Made by a program: the position numbers and the translations under genes. A stretch of DNA of 64,000 nucleotides. Origin: Hymenobacter sp. 15J16-1T3B (GTDB taxonomy: Bacteria; Bacteroidota; Bacteroidia; Cytophagales; Hymenobacteraceae). How positions within the stretch are numbered: the stretch's first letter is position 1; each line of letters starts with the position of its first letter. The notes below the pieces were generated by a model. The model saw only the letters and a program-made list of their open reading frames with translations, had not been told where the DNA came from and ran no database searches. Below are positions 55,469-64,000 of this stretch, piece after piece. The DNA lies in contig NZ_JAJFAV010000003.1 of the NCBI RefSeq assembly GCF_020711235.1, forward strand, positions 421,918 through 485,917, given 5' to 3'.

Positions 55469-56707
55469 GTGGACATTTTTGAGAGAATTGCCGCCAACCG
55501 CGGCCCGCTCGGCAGCCACTCGCACTACGCTCACGGCTACTTCACGTTCCCCAAGCTCGAAGGCGAAATCAAGCCGCGCATGATTTTCCGCGGCAAAGAG
55601 GTTCTGACCTGGAGCCTGAACAACTACCTGGGCCTGGCCAACCACCCCGAGGTGCGCAAGGCCGACGCCGCCGCCGCCGCCGAGTTCGGCATGGCCCTGC
55701 CGATGGGCGCCCGCATCATGAGCGGCAACTCCAACTACCACGAGCAGCTGGAGCGCGAACTGGCCGAGTTCATCCAGAAGGACGACGTGCTGCTGCTCAA
55801 CTTCGGCTACCAAGGTGTGGTAAGCATCATCGACTCCTTGGTGTCGCGCCACGACGTCATCGTGTACGACGCCGAGTCGCACGCCTGCATCATCGACGGG
55901 GTGCGCCTGCACGCGGGCAAGCGCTTCGTGTTTCCGCACAACGACATGGCGGGCCTGGAGAAGCAGCTGGAGCGCGCCAAGCGCATCACCGACGAAACGG
56001 GCGGCGGCATCCTCGTGATTACCGAGGGCGCCTTCGGCATGTCGGGCAACCAGGGCGACCTGAAGTCCATCGTGGCGCTGAAGAGCAAGTGGAACTTCCG
56101 CCTGTTCGTCGACGACGCGCACGGTTTCGGCACGATGGGCGCTACGGGCGCCGGTACGGGCGAAGAACAGGGCGTGCAGGACGGTATCGACCTTTATTTT
56201 TCGACGTTTGCCAAGTCCATGGCCAGCATCGGCGCCTTCGTGGGCGGCCCCGAGCCGGTAATTGAATATTTGCGCTACAACATGCGTAGCCAAATCTTCG
56301 CCAAATCCCTGCCCATGCCGCTGGTAGTGGGTGCGCTGAAGCGCCTGGAGCTGCTGCGCAGCCAGCCGGAATTGAAAGAAAACCTCTGGACCATCGTGCG
56401 CGCCCTGCAATCGGGCCTGCGCGAGAAGGGCTTCAACATCGGCACCACCACCACCCCGGTGACCCCGGTGCTGCTCAACGGCGAAATTCCCGACGCCACG
56501 GCCCTAACCTTCGATTTGCGAGAGAATTACGGCATTTTCTGCTCCATCGTGGTGTACCCGGTGGTGCCCAAGGGCGTGATTATGCTGCGTCTGATTCCGA
56601 CGGCCGCTCACACGCTGGCCGACGTCGACCAGACCATCAGCGCCTTCGAAGCCATTGCCGCCAAGCTCGACAAGGGCCTTTACTCAAAACAGCCCGCAAC
56701 GGCCTAA
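55469..56707 (+). CDS. Alpha-oxoamine synthase family PLP enzyme
   Basis: A 412-residue PLP enzyme of the family that includes serine palmitoyltransferase, 5-aminolevulinate synthase and 2-amino-3-ketobutyrate ligase, which condense an amino acid with an acyl-CoA. Seen: VLTWSLNNYLGLANHPEV, GTGxxG-like GARIMSGNSNYH, FGYQGVVSIIDSL, DAESHACIIDGVRL, VDDAHGFGTMG and the PLP lysine in FSTFAKSMASIGAFVGG. Serine palmitoyltransferase is attractive, since many Bacteroidota make sphingolipids, but the substrate is not fixed. Start GTG 55469 (VDIFERI) was chosen; the upstream open frame is not protein-like. Confidence 0.85.
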   Translation: MDIFERIAANRGPLGSHSHYAHGYFTFPKLEGEIKPRMIFRGKEVLTWSLNNYLGLANHPEVRKADAAAAAEFGMALPMGARIMSGNSNYHEQLERELAEFIQKDDVLLLNFGYQGVVSIIDSLVSRHDVIVYDAESHACIIDGVRLHAGKRFVFPHNDMAGLEKQLERAKRITDETGGGILVITEGAFGMSGNQGDLKSIVALKSKWNFRLFVDDAHGFGTMGATGAGTGEEQGVQDGIDLYFSTFAKSMASIGAFVGGPEPVIEYLRYNMRSQIFAKSLPMPLVVGALKRLELLRSQPELKENLWTIVRALQSGLREKGFNIGTTTTPVTPVLLNGEIPDATALTFDLRENYGIFCSIVVYPVVPKGVIMLRLIPTAAHTLADVDQTISAFEAIAAKLDKGLYSKQPATA

Positions 56708-56731
56708 AACGCCCTTTTGCGTCGTAAGCCC

Positions 56732-56768
56732 AGCCGCCCGTTGCTAACGCAGCGGGCGGCTTGTTTTT
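56732..56768 (+). terminator. Terminator after the oxoamine synthase
   Basis: AGCCGCCCG (56732-56740) pairs with CGGGCGGCT (56753-56761), then TGTTTTTTG. Confidence 0.85.
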
Positions 56769-56956
56769 TGTATTTAATCAAGAGAATTGAGTAAGGATAA
56801 AAAACCTAAAATGCAGATTTTGGGTGGTGAAATTGCCCCGTACGGCCTCCAATCGGCGTTGAAAAATTTTTTCGAAAATTAGCTTTGATTTGAAATGCCC
56901 GTATATTAGCCACGGTCAAACCCTTGTTTCACACCACTAACCCCCCTTCCTTTCTC

Positions 56957-57241
56957 ATGGCTAACAATTTTGGCAAACTCCGGGACCTCGTTCACTCGCT
57001 GGAAGCTGACTTCGAGAAGTTCTACGACAAAGGCAATTCGGCTGCTGGTACCCGCGTACGCAAAGGCATGCAGGAGCTGAAGAACATGGCGCAGGAAATC
57101 CGCGCCGAGGTGCAGAACACCAAGAACAGCGCCACGGGCGACAAAGCTGCCGCTCCGGCCGCTAAGGCTGCTCCGGCCAAGAAAGCTGCTGGCGCTGCCG
57201 GCGGTGCCGCGAAGAAAGCCGCTCCGGCCAAGAAGAAGTAA
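56957..57241 (+). CDS. Histone H1-like DNA-binding protein
   Basis: A 94-residue protein with an N-terminal helical region (FGKLRDLVHSLEADFEKFYDKGNSAAGTRVRKGMQELKNMAQEI) and a C-terminal tail of Ala/Lys/Pro repeats (AAPAKKAAGAAGG...KKAAPAKKK). This is the bacterial histone H1-like (Hc1) layout seen in Bacteroidota, thought to compact or bind DNA. The start is ATG 56957; a TATATTAG box at 56902 may be the -7 element. Convergent with tyrS across a terminator. Confidence 0.88.
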   Translation: MANNFGKLRDLVHSLEADFEKFYDKGNSAAGTRVRKGMQELKNMAQEIRAEVQNTKNSATGDKAAAPAAKAAPAKKAAGAAGGAAKKAAPAKKK

Positions 57242-57288
57242 GTTCTCGGGGCGGCCCGGTCACGCCGCCCGCTTACTCCTCCAAACGC

Positions 57289-57322
57289 AAACGGGCGCCT
57301 GGTGCAAACCAGGCGCCCGTTT
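57289..57322. terminator. Bidirectional terminator
   Basis: Perfect 14-bp stem AAACGGGCGCCTGG (57289-57302) / CCAGGCGCCCGTTT (57309-57322) between the convergent histone-like and tyrS genes. Confidence 0.85.
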
Positions 57323-57342
57323 CGTTTTCCTACCCGCGCCGA

Positions 57343-58644
57343 CTACTCGGTCAGCTTGATCAGGTAGTAGTTCTTTTTGCCCTTCTGGGCCACGATGTAC
57401 TGGCCCAGCAGCAGCGGCACCGCGGCGGCCTGCTGTTCCACCGTCACTTTCTCGCGGTTCAGGCTCACGCCGCCGCCCTGAATCATCTTGCGCGCTTCGC
57501 CCTTGCTCGGAAAGATGGTGCTGCCCGCCAGCTCGCCGAGCAGGCCGACCATGTTGTGCTCGGCCAGCGCGGCGCGCGGCACTTCGACCCTGGGCGAGCC
57601 GGCGAAGACGTCGAGCAGGGTGGCTTCGTCGAGCGAGGCCAGGTCGCCGCCGCCGAACAGGACCTGGGAAGCCGACACGGCCGCCTCGTAGGCCGCTTGC
57701 CCGTGCACGCGGATGGTCACGTCCTGGGCCAGGGCCTTTTGCAGGGTGCGCAGGTGCGGGGCCTGGGCGTGCTCGGCTTCCAGCGCTTCGATTTCTTCCT
57801 GGCTGAGCAGGGTGAACACGCGGATCAGGCGGGGCACGTCGGCGTCGGCGGCGTTGAGGAAGAACTGGTAGAACTGGTAGGGCGAGGTCATCGAGGCGTC
57901 GAGCCAGACGGTGCCCGTCTCCGACTTGCCGTACTTAGTGCCGTCGGCTTTGGTGATGAGCTGGCCGGTGAGGGCGTAGGCTTTGCCCTCACCGCCCGAC
58001 ATGCGGCGGATGAGCTCGGTGCCGGTGGTGATGTTGCCCCATTGGTCCGAAGCGCCCATCTGCAGGGTCACGCCCAAGGTCTTGTAGAGGTGCTGGAAGT
58101 CGTAGCCCTGCAGCAGCTGGTAGCTGAACTCGGTGTAGCTGATGCCCTCGGCGCCGGTGTCCTCGTTGCCGCCGATGCGGCGCTTCACCGAGTCCTTGGC
58201 CATCATGTAGTTCACCGTCAGGTGCTTGCCCACTTCGCGCAGAAACTGCAGGAAGCCAAACTCCTTGAACCAGTCGTAGTTGTTCACGACCAGCGCGCCG
58301 GTGGGCGAGTCGTCGAAGGTCAGAAACTTTTCCAGCTGGGCCCGGATGCCGGCCTGGTTGGCGCGCAGGGTGGTTTCGTCGAGCAGGTTGCGCTCGGCCG
58401 ACTTGCCCGACGGGTCGCCGATCATGCCGGTGGCGCCGCCCACCAGGGCCACGGGCCGGTGGCCGGCGCGCTGCAGGTGCACCAGCAGCATGATGGTGGC
58501 CAGGTTGCCGATGTGCAGGGAGGCGGCCGTGGGGTCGAAGCCGATGTAGGCGGAGACGGGCGCGCTGGTCCGCAGGTGCTCGTCGGTGCCGGGCATCATG
58601 TCGTGAAACATGCCGCGCCAGCGCAGTTCGTCGATAAGGTTCAT
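57343..58644 (-). CDS. tyrS: Tyrosine--tRNA ligase
   Basis: A 433-residue class I synthetase with the HIGH motif as LHIGN, the [13 protein letters not shown] block, [11 protein letters not shown] for Tyr/tRNA recognition, the KMSKS-type signature KYGKSE, and a C-terminal S4 RNA-binding domain ([15 protein letters not shown]). Length and order fit the bacterial enzyme. The -7 promoter TACCTTTG lies 90 bp upstream, so the mRNA has a leader that includes an imperfect hairpin. The start is ATG 58644. Confidence 0.96.
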   Translation of the reverse strand: MNLIDELRWRGMFHDMMPGTDEHLRTSAPVSAYIGFDPTAASLHIGNLATIMLLVHLQRAGHRPVALVGGATGMIGDPSGKSAERNLLDETTLRANQAGIRAQLEKFLTFDDSPTGALVVNNYDWFKEFGFLQFLREVGKHLTVNYMMAKDSVKRRIGGNEDTGAEGISYTEFSYQLLQGYDFQHLYKTLGVTLQMGASDQWGNITTGTELIRRMSGGEGKAYALTGQLITKADGTKYGKSETGTVWLDASMTSPYQFYQFFLNAADADVPRLIRVFTLLSQEEIEALEAEHAQAPHLRTLQKALAQDVTIRVHGQAAYEAAVSASQVLFGGGDLASLDEATLLDVFAGSPRVEVPRAALAEHNMVGLLGELAGSTIFPSKGEARKMIQGGGVSLNREKVTVEQQAAAVPLLLGQYIVAQKGKKNYYLIKLTE

Positions 58645-58660
58645 GTAGGAGTCAGTTGCG

Positions 58661-58724
58661 GGTTGTCAGTGGTCGGGTAGCAGGGGCAGCACGGACTGGC
58701 CCCTCGCCCCGGCCACTGTCAACT
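58661..58724. repeat. Imperfect inverted repeat in the tyrS leader
   Basis: GGTTGTCAGTGGTCGGG (58661-58677) pairs with the complement of CCCCGGCCACTGTCAACTG, two or three mismatches. It lies between the tyrS promoter and start, so it may fold in the leader. Loosely related to other hairpins near 8757, 51487 and 60330. Confidence 0.55.
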
Positions 58725-58734
58725 GTATTCGGGG

Positions 58735-58742
58735 CAAAGGTA
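58735..58742 (-). promoter_or_regulatory. -7 promoter element of tyrS
   Basis: TACCTTTG on the minus strand, exact TAnnTTTG. Confidence 0.75.
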
Positions 58743-58773
58743 AGCGGCCGCGGCGCTGTGGCGCGCATCGGCG

Positions 58774-60321
58774 CTATTCAAAGCCTTCCTGGGCTTCTTT
58801 GATGCGTGTGCGCACAAAGCCCAGAAACGCAGGTTTGGGGTGCCGGTACAGAATGACCTCGCCGCCCCGGATGCGGGCGTACGGGTTGCGGACGCGGCCC
58901 ACGATGTCGTTGTGCTCGAACATCCGGGGCAGGTTGTCGTCCGGGCCGCCTTCGTTGGCATACACGATGGCGCTGATGGTATCGGGCTGGGGCATCCAGT
59001 AGGAGTTCGACCCGTTGAGGGAGTAACACCGCGGCAGGCCCAGCGCCGGGCCGTACCAGTTCAGGGCCCCGGCTTGCCCGTAGTTGTCGGCGTAGACGAT
59101 GCAGTGGGCGCGCTCGGCGGGCGGCAGCTTCGCCAGGGCCTGCTGCACCAGCGGGGCGTACTCGTCCCAGCCGTGCATGTCGGCCACGTCCTGGGGCAAG
59201 GCGTGCTGCCGGCCGTCTTCCCAGCGCGTGAGGGCCTCCACGGGCAAGCCCTGGACGTAGCGGGCCAACTGCTCTACCGATAACACCGGCAGCAGCGCGG
59301 GAACGATGGGCAGGGTCAGCAGCACGCCCAGGGCCATGGCGCCCAGCAACGCCACGCGGCTTTTGCGCTCCAAAAACACCGCGCCCAGGGCCATTAGCGG
59401 CGGGTACACGGCGGCGGCGTAGTAGTTTTTGCCGCGGCTGAGTACGAGCAGCGCGATGACGAAGCCGTAGGCCAGGGCCAGCGGGCGGTAGGGCCTACCG
59501 GCGGGCGTGAAGCAGAACCAGAGCCCGGCCAGCCAGAGCAGGGCCCCGGCCAGCGTCATGGGCAGCTGCTCCACGAGGAAGCTGACCGGCGAGACGTGGG
59601 TGAGCTGGGTTTCCTGCAGCTTGTGCATGTGCCCGAGCACCGGCCAATGGTGCGTGGCCTGCCAGACAAGGTTGGGCAGAAAAATCAAGGCGGCTAGCCC
59701 GACGGCGCCCCAAAACCAGCGCGTGGCCAGCCAGGGCCGTTCGGCGGGCGTGAGCAGCAGGGCTAGCAGCAGGGCCAGCATGTAAAACGCGGTGGTGTAC
59801 TTGGCCAGCAGCCCCAGCCCGATGGCCGCGCCCAACCCGAGCAGCAACCGCGGCTCGTGGGTGCGCACGAAGCGCAGCACCAGGTAGCCGTAGAGCGTCC
59901 AGAAAAATACGTCGAGGAAGTTGGGCTGAAACAGGCCGTGCATGGCCAGGTACACCGGCGCCAGCGCCACCGCCAGGCCCGCCGCCAACTGCGCCCCGCG
60001 TCGCCCGCCGGCCTCGCGCGCTACCAAGCCGGTGAGCAGCACCGTCAGGCCGCCGAATAGGGCCGGGAAGAACTTCACCCCGATAATGCTGTGCCCGAAC
60101 ACGGCCTGCGCCAACCACGACAGCGGCGCCAGCAGCGGCGGAATTTCCTTGTAGCCCCAGGCCAGGTGGTGGGCCATGTCGAGGTAGAGGTACTCGTCGC
60201 GGTGCAGGCCGTAGCGGCCCGAGAGCAGCAGCTGCAGGAGAAACTTGGCGGCGGCCAGCCCGAGCAGGGCCGGGGCCAGGCGCACCGGGCGGGCCGCCAG
60301 CGGCGGAGCAGAAACGGGCAT
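58774..60321 (-). CDS. Membrane glycosyltransferase, GT39/ArnT-like
   Basis: A 515-residue polytopic protein with about ten or more hydrophobic helices and a long C-terminal soluble domain. The first loop has HRDEYLYLDMAHHLAWGY with the Asp-Glu expected of the dolichyl-phosphate-mannose/ArnT-type (GT39/GT83-like) enzymes, which transfer a sugar from a polyprenyl carrier on the outer face of the inner membrane. Donor and acceptor are unknown. It begins at ATG 60321 and is divergent from holA. Confidence 0.85.
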   Translation of the reverse strand: MPVSAPPLAARPVRLAPALLGLAAAKFLLQLLLSGRYGLHRDEYLYLDMAHHLAWGYKEIPPLLAPLSWLAQAVFGHSIIGVKFFPALFGGLTVLLTGLVAREAGGRRGAQLAAGLAVALAPVYLAMHGLFQPNFLDVFFWTLYGYLVLRFVRTHEPRLLLGLGAAIGLGLLAKYTTAFYMLALLLALLLTPAERPWLATRWFWGAVGLAALIFLPNLVWQATHHWPVLGHMHKLQETQLTHVSPVSFLVEQLPMTLAGALLWLAGLWFCFTPAGRPYRPLALAYGFVIALLVLSRGKNYYAAAVYPPLMALGAVFLERKSRVALLGAMALGVLLTLPIVPALLPVLSVEQLARYVQGLPVEALTRWEDGRQHALPQDVADMHGWDEYAPLVQQALAKLPPAERAHCIVYADNYGQAGALNWYGPALGLPRCYSLNGSNSYWMPQPDTISAIVYANEGGPDDNLPRMFEHNDIVGRVRNPYARIRGGEVILYRHPKPAFLGFVRTRIKEAQEGFE

Positions 60322-60432
60322 ATCTTTGCAAGTGGTGAACTTGTGAGAGGGTGAAATAGGGAGTTGACGTTCAACTTACCTAGCGCCAGCCCCGCAAACT
60401 CACCATTTCACCGTCTCACCAGCTCCCCGAAG
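60322..60432. repeat. Imperfect inverted repeat between divergent genes
   Basis: GGTGAACTTGTGAGAGGGTG... (from ~60333) is an imperfect complement of CTCACCATTTCACCGTCTCACC (ending ~60422). The core GGTGAAATGGTGAG resembles other hairpins in the window. Promoters of both neighbours must lie here, but no clear -7 element was picked. Confidence 0.5.
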
Positions 60433-61488
60433 ATGCCCGTCCTTTCCGCCGACCAGATCATGCCGCAGCTCCAGAAGGGGCAGTTTCAGCCGGTGTACTT
60501 TCTGCAGGGGGAAGAGCCGTACTACATCGACTTGGTGTCGGACTTCATCGAGAAGAACGCGCTGAGCGAGCCGGACAAGGGCTTCAATCAGGTCGTGCTC
60601 TACGGCAAGGACACCGATATTCCGACGGTGCTCGGCCAGGCGCGGCGCTTTCCGATGATGGCCGAGCGCACCGTGGTCATCGTGAAGGAAGCCCAGAACC
60701 TGCCCGGGCTCGATTCCGACGCCGGACAGACCATGCTCGACGCCTACCTGAAGAACCCGCTGCCGAGCACGGTGCTCGTGTTTGCCCACAAGCACAAAAC
60801 CCTGGACGGGCGCAAGAAGCTCGGCAAGGCCGTCACGGAGCACGCCGTGCTGATGACCTCCGACAAGCTGCGCGACTACCAGGTGCCGCAGTGGCTGCAG
60901 GCGACGATGAAGCAGCGCCAGCGCCCCATCCACGACGACGCGGTGCAGCTGCTGAGCGAGTACATCGGCCCGGACCTGGCCCGGCTGCTGGGCGAAATCC
61001 AGAAAATCGAGCTGAACCTGCAGCCCGGCCAGCCCATCGACGCGGCCACGGTGCAGCGCATGGTGGGCATCAGCAAGGACTACAACATCTTCGAGCTGCA
61101 AAAAGCCCTGCTGCTGCGCGACATCCTGAAGGCCAACCGCATCATCCAGCACTTCGCCCTCAACCCCAAGGACAACCCGCTCATTCCGAACCTGACCATC
61201 CTCTTCAACTTCTTCCTGCGCCTCTTGCAGCTGCACACCGTGCCAAACCCCTCGCCGGCCGACTGGAAGAAAATCGGCGTCAACAACGGCTACGCCCAGA
61301 AAGAGTACCAGCAGGCGCTGAAGGTGTTTTCTTACCAGCGCACCCGCGACATCATTCGCCTAATCCGCCGGGCCGATTTGCAGAGCAAGGGCGTGGAAGC
61401 CGGTTCCATGTCGGAGGCCGACATCCTGCAGGAACTGGTATTTATGATTCTGCACCCGCAGGTGCCGGTGGCGGCGGTACTCAACTAA
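60433..61488 (+). CDS. holA: DNA polymerase III, delta subunit
   Basis: A 351-residue clamp-loader subunit. The HolA pattern is present: PVYFLQGEEPYYIDLVSDFIE, VLGQARRFPMMAERTVVIVKEAQ, LVFAHKHKTLDGRKKLGKA, DLARLLGEIQKIELNL, ISKDYNIFELQKALLLRD and a C-terminal helical domain. ATG 60433 was chosen as the start; the frame is open 23 codons upstream. The next gene starts 9 bp after its stop, so they are probably cotranscribed. Confidence 0.93.
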   Translation: MPVLSADQIMPQLQKGQFQPVYFLQGEEPYYIDLVSDFIEKNALSEPDKGFNQVVLYGKDTDIPTVLGQARRFPMMAERTVVIVKEAQNLPGLDSDAGQTMLDAYLKNPLPSTVLVFAHKHKTLDGRKKLGKAVTEHAVLMTSDKLRDYQVPQWLQATMKQRQRPIHDDAVQLLSEYIGPDLARLLGEIQKIELNLQPGQPIDAATVQRMVGISKDYNIFELQKALLLRDILKANRIIQHFALNPKDNPLIPNLTILFNFFLRLLQLHTVPNPSPADWKKIGVNNGYAQKEYQQALKVFSYQRTRDIIRLIRRADLQSKGVEAGSMSEADILQELVFMILHPQVPVAAVLN

Positions 61489-61496
61489 GCCGGCCC

Positions 61497-62051
61497 ATGC
61501 ACTACGATCTGCAACACCTGCAGCGCCACCTGGAAGGGCAGTGGCAGGCCGCGGGCCGCCGCATCAAGTGGGAGCAGGGCCCCACGGACCAGCTGCACCC
61601 CGATTTTCGGGTACTGGAGTTCGGGCCCGGCGACAAGCACGACTGCTGGATCTACTCCACCCTGGGCATGTCGCTCGGGCGGGCCGACGACGCCATCGAA
61701 TTGCACCTGTTTGCGCCCGGGCAGAACCTGAACCTGGTGGAGCTGTTGGTGGCCGCTGCCGCCTACCACCGCACCGCGGCGCCGCTGAGCCTGCACCACA
61801 CCGTCAACCTGGGCCGGCCCTGGCTGCCGGGTTCCGCCTGCGACCACGCCTACGTCTCGCAACCCTACCTCGACGGCCTGGAGCTGGAGTTGTTTCGGGT
61901 CGAGGGCGGGGCGGTGTCGAACTACTGGCTGCTGCCGATAACCGAATCGGAGCGCGACTTCAAGGTGCAGATGGGCTGGCAGGAGCTGGAGGATATGTTT
62001 GAAGTCAGCGGCCTGGATTTTCTGGACCCCCAGCGCCCGGCCTGCGTGTAG
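61497..62051 (+). CDS. Suppressor-of-fused (SUFU) domain protein
   Basis: A 184-residue protein with the SUFU pattern: HPDFRVLEFGPGDKHDCWIYSTLGMS, ELHLFAP, LVELLVAAAAYHRT, LHHTVNLGRPWLPGSACDHAYVSQPYLDG and LLPITESERDFKVQMGWQELEDMFE. Bacterial SUFU proteins are often immunity proteins of contact-dependent or polymorphic toxins; here no toxin gene is adjacent in this window. It lies between holA and a broken ATP-grasp gene, all on one strand. Confidence 0.9.
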   Translation: MHYDLQHLQRHLEGQWQAAGRRIKWEQGPTDQLHPDFRVLEFGPGDKHDCWIYSTLGMSLGRADDAIELHLFAPGQNLNLVELLVAAAAYHRTAAPLSLHHTVNLGRPWLPGSACDHAYVSQPYLDGLELELFRVEGGAVSNYWLLPITESERDFKVQMGWQELEDMFEVSGLDFLDPQRPACV

Positions 62052-62073
62052 CGCGCCGGCCAACTTCCGAGCT

Positions 62074-62823
62074 ATGCGCGTCTTCATTCACCAGGACTCC
62101 GACGGCCACTGGTCGAACCCCAACAGCGCCGTGGCCCTGGAGGGCTTCCGGCAGATGGGCTGGGAAATCGTGCCGTTCCGGCACTCGGCGCAGCCGGAAG
62201 CGCTGGCGCTGCCCGGGCAGCAGCCCGACGACGTGGTGGTCGGACCCATCGGGGCGGTGCAGGCGGCGCTGCGGCAGCTGGGCGTGGCGGTGCCGGCCGA
62301 AGCGAGCTACCCAGAGGCGCTGCGCCCGTTTCTGGGCCGCCGCCTCTGGCAGTCCTCGGTCGATGCCGTGGCCGCGACGCCGGCCGTGTGGCCGGTGTTT
62401 ATCTAGCCCGTGCACGAGCTGAAGAAGTTTACCGGCGTGCTCGTGCGCCGCCCCGGCGACCTGGTGGGCTGCGGCGAGCAGGGCCGCGACACCGCCGTGT
62501 GGTGCGCCGAGCCGCTGCGCTTCGTGGCCGAGTGGCGCTGCTTCGTGCGCTACGGCCGCACCCTCGATGTGCGCCTCTACCGCGGCGACTGGGCCCAGGC
62601 CCCCGACCGGCCCACCGTCGAGCGGGCCGTGGCCGCCTACGCCACCGCGCCCCACGGCTACGCCCTCGACTTCGGGCTGACCGACGCGGGCGCCACCGTG
62701 GTGGTCGAAGCCAACGAAGGCTACGCCATCGGTGCCTACGGGCTGGCGCCGGTGCCCTACGCCAAGCTGTTGGCCGCCCGCTGGGCGCAGCTAACGGGCA
62801 CGCCGGACTACTGCGCCTTTTAA
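62074..62823 (+). pseudogene. ATP-grasp protein (DUF4343-like) with in-frame stop
   Basis: Two open frames in the same reading frame, 62074-62406 and 62410-62823, join across a single TAG at 62404-62406. The first half (MRVFIHQDSDGHWSNPNSAVALEGFRQMGWEIVPF) and the second (HELKKFTGVLV ... LDFGLTDAGATVVVEANEGYAIGAYGL) form one ~249-residue ATP-grasp protein. The stop falls in VFI*PVHELKKF where the family has the ATP-binding Lys (VFIKP), so one base (AAG to TAG) explains it. It is either a recent nonsense mutation or a sequencing error. Confidence 0.8.
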
Positions 62824-63018
62824 ATCGGCGCGTTGACGCCACCCGGTCCCGCCGCGGTGCCAAGTCTCGCCTCGGGGCTATGGCCGGTTGTTTTCCCCTT
62901 TTAGTAGGTTCAAAGAAAAGTACTACGCCGGGAAATTCATTGGATGAAACTTAGGGTGTATTTTTGTGGTGCCGCTACCGGCCAACGGAGTCGTTGCGCC
63001 GCCTAATCCACACCGTTC

Positions 63019-63717
63019 ATGTCCGTTTCCCTGATTGCTCCCTTGCCGCTCGACGAAGCGGCGCGCCTGGAGGCTTTGCGCCCCTACCAGTTGCTCAACA
63101 CGATGCAGGACGAAACCTTCGCCGAGTTGGTGCGCCTGATTGCCAAGCTGTTTCGGGTGCCCATCAGCATCATCGCGCTGGTCGAGGAAGAAGTGGTCCG
63201 CTTCGAGCTCAACCACGGCCTGCCCGCTGGCCTGGACCTGGTGGAGCGCGGCCAAACCCTGTGCTCGGTGGCCTTGCTGGAATCAGGCGTAACCGTGTTC
63301 GACGACCTGCACGCCCAGCCCTGCTCGCTCATCGACCCGGCGCTGGTGCAGCAGCTGCAGCTGGGCTTTTACGCCGGACACACCCTGCGCACGCCCGCGG
63401 GCCAGCCCATCGGGGTGTTGTGCGTCATCGACCACCGGCCCCGCCGCTTCAGCGCCGCCGACACCGAACTGCTCACCCGTTTTGCCGCCTTGGTCATGAG
63501 CCTGCTCGACTTGCGGGTGGCCCTGGCGCAGCGGCCCCGCTGGAACCAGGACCTTTGGGCCGACGTGTACGCCCGCATCGAAGTGTCGGTGGCGCGGCTG
63601 GACGCGCTGGCCGCCGTGGCCGCCCCGGGCGAGGCCCCGACGGGCTTGGTACACGAGCAGATGCTGCGCGTTATCGATGTGCTGCACGAGCACGTGGGCG
63701 CTGCCCAAGGGCTATAA
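63019..63717 (+). CDS. GAF-domain protein
   Basis: A 232-residue soluble protein: a single GAF domain (residues ~20-165; LNTMQDETFAELVRLIAKLFRVPISIIALVEEE, QTLCSVALLESGVTVFDDL, GFYAGHTLRTPAGQPIGVLCVID), followed by a helical C-terminal tail that is not a known output domain. Its nearest relatives are N-terminal GAF domains of Bacteroidota sensor kinases. Ligand unknown. It may act as a stand-alone sensor or be a truncated kinase; the window ends soon after, with no kinase domain in the next 280 bp. Confidence 0.85.
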   Translation: MSVSLIAPLPLDEAARLEALRPYQLLNTMQDETFAELVRLIAKLFRVPISIIALVEEEVVRFELNHGLPAGLDLVERGQTLCSVALLESGVTVFDDLHAQPCSLIDPALVQQLQLGFYAGHTLRTPAGQPIGVLCVIDHRPRRFSAADTELLTRFAALVMSLLDLRVALAQRPRWNQDLWADVYARIEVSVARLDALAAVAAPGEAPTGLVHEQMLRVIDVLHEHVGAAQGL

Positions 63718-64000
63718 CGGCGGGCGCCGCCGTTCGGCGCGGCCCGGCGCGGCGCGTCGTTGCCCTGGGGGTGGGCGAGGTGCTCCGACGTCGAAGGGTA
63801 AGGCGGCCGCCGAAGAAAACCATCAGGTGGCGGATAACGAGGAGTTCGGAGCGGGCCGGTGAGCAAGGGGTTGATACCGGCGCGGGGGGGGCGGGGGCGG
63901 GGGGGGGAAAGGAGGGGGGGCCGGGGGGGGGGGGGCGCGGGGGGCGGGGCGGGGGCCCCGCGTGCGCGGGGGGGCGGGGGGGGGGGCCGCCCGTGTGCGC
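63718..64000. other. Low-quality G-rich end sequence
   Basis: From ~63875 the sequence turns into long G runs with few C, A or T, unlike anything else in the window. This looks like poly-G read artefact at a contig end, not real DNA. The 150 bases before it hold nothing recognisable. Confidence 0.7.

Noticed and set aside
63880..64000. G-quadruplex cluster
   Set aside because: The G runs would fit the motif, but their position at the very end and their one-sided composition point to an artefact.

Overview
The window looks like chromosomal DNA from a GC-rich member of the Bacteroidota, most likely Hymenobacter or a close relative (inference from protein families; no search was run). Signs seen: a 287-residue primary sigma factor of the Bacteroidota type, many promoters with the Bacteroidota -7 element TAnnTTTG (mostly TACCTTTG), a bacillithiol-pathway deacetylase, a START-like protein, an MbnP-like lipoprotein and DUF6443/Rhs proteins. 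Most of the sequence is housekeeping or envelope genes of uniform, high G+C. The last ~120 bases are long G runs that look like an assembly or sequencing artefact.

Layout. 1-8.7 kb: APP1-type phosphatase, small lipoprotein, M48 metallopeptidase lipoprotein, topoisomerase IB, a divergent pair of exported paralogues with Fam20/HipA-like kinase motifs, and an MbnP-like lipoprotein. 8.8-12.6 kb: exonuclease/GIY-YIG fusion, four-helix-bundle protein, AI-2E family permease. 12.8-24.1 kb: topoisomerase IV parE and parC, separated by an exported repeat protein and a compact kaiC-kaiB-kaiB-histidine kinase-response regulator operon with no kaiA. 24.3-31.8 kb: two TPR-type exported proteins, an L,D-transpeptidase, and the classical thrS-infC-rpmI-rplT cluster, in which infC appears to start at ATC.

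31.9-42.7 kb is the most plastic part. It holds an XRE-type regulator, a large secreted YD-repeat protein, a 1972-residue LRR-Rhs protein whose 3' end becomes sharply AT-rich, and a small AT-rich exported protein directly behind it. This reads as a polymorphic-toxin locus: Rhs carrier, exchanged C-terminal tip related to DUF5675, and a candidate immunity protein, ending at a tRNA-Met gene.

42.9-63.7 kb: START-like protein, LptF/LptG permease, rpsO-pnp, primary sigma factor, trxB, M23/LysM peptidase, bshB1, NHL-repeat lipoprotein, accC, an alpha-oxoamine synthase, a histone-H1-like protein, tyrS, a membrane glycosyltransferase, holA, a suppressor-of-fused protein, an ATP-grasp gene broken by one stop codon, and a GAF protein. 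Intergenic regions carry at least three families of REP/MITE-like inverted repeats, plus perfect 24-bp hairpins.

The best candidates for a little-described system are the KaiC/KaiB/KaiB two-component operon, the kinase-like/pseudokinase-like exported pair, and the Rhs tip with its exported partner.
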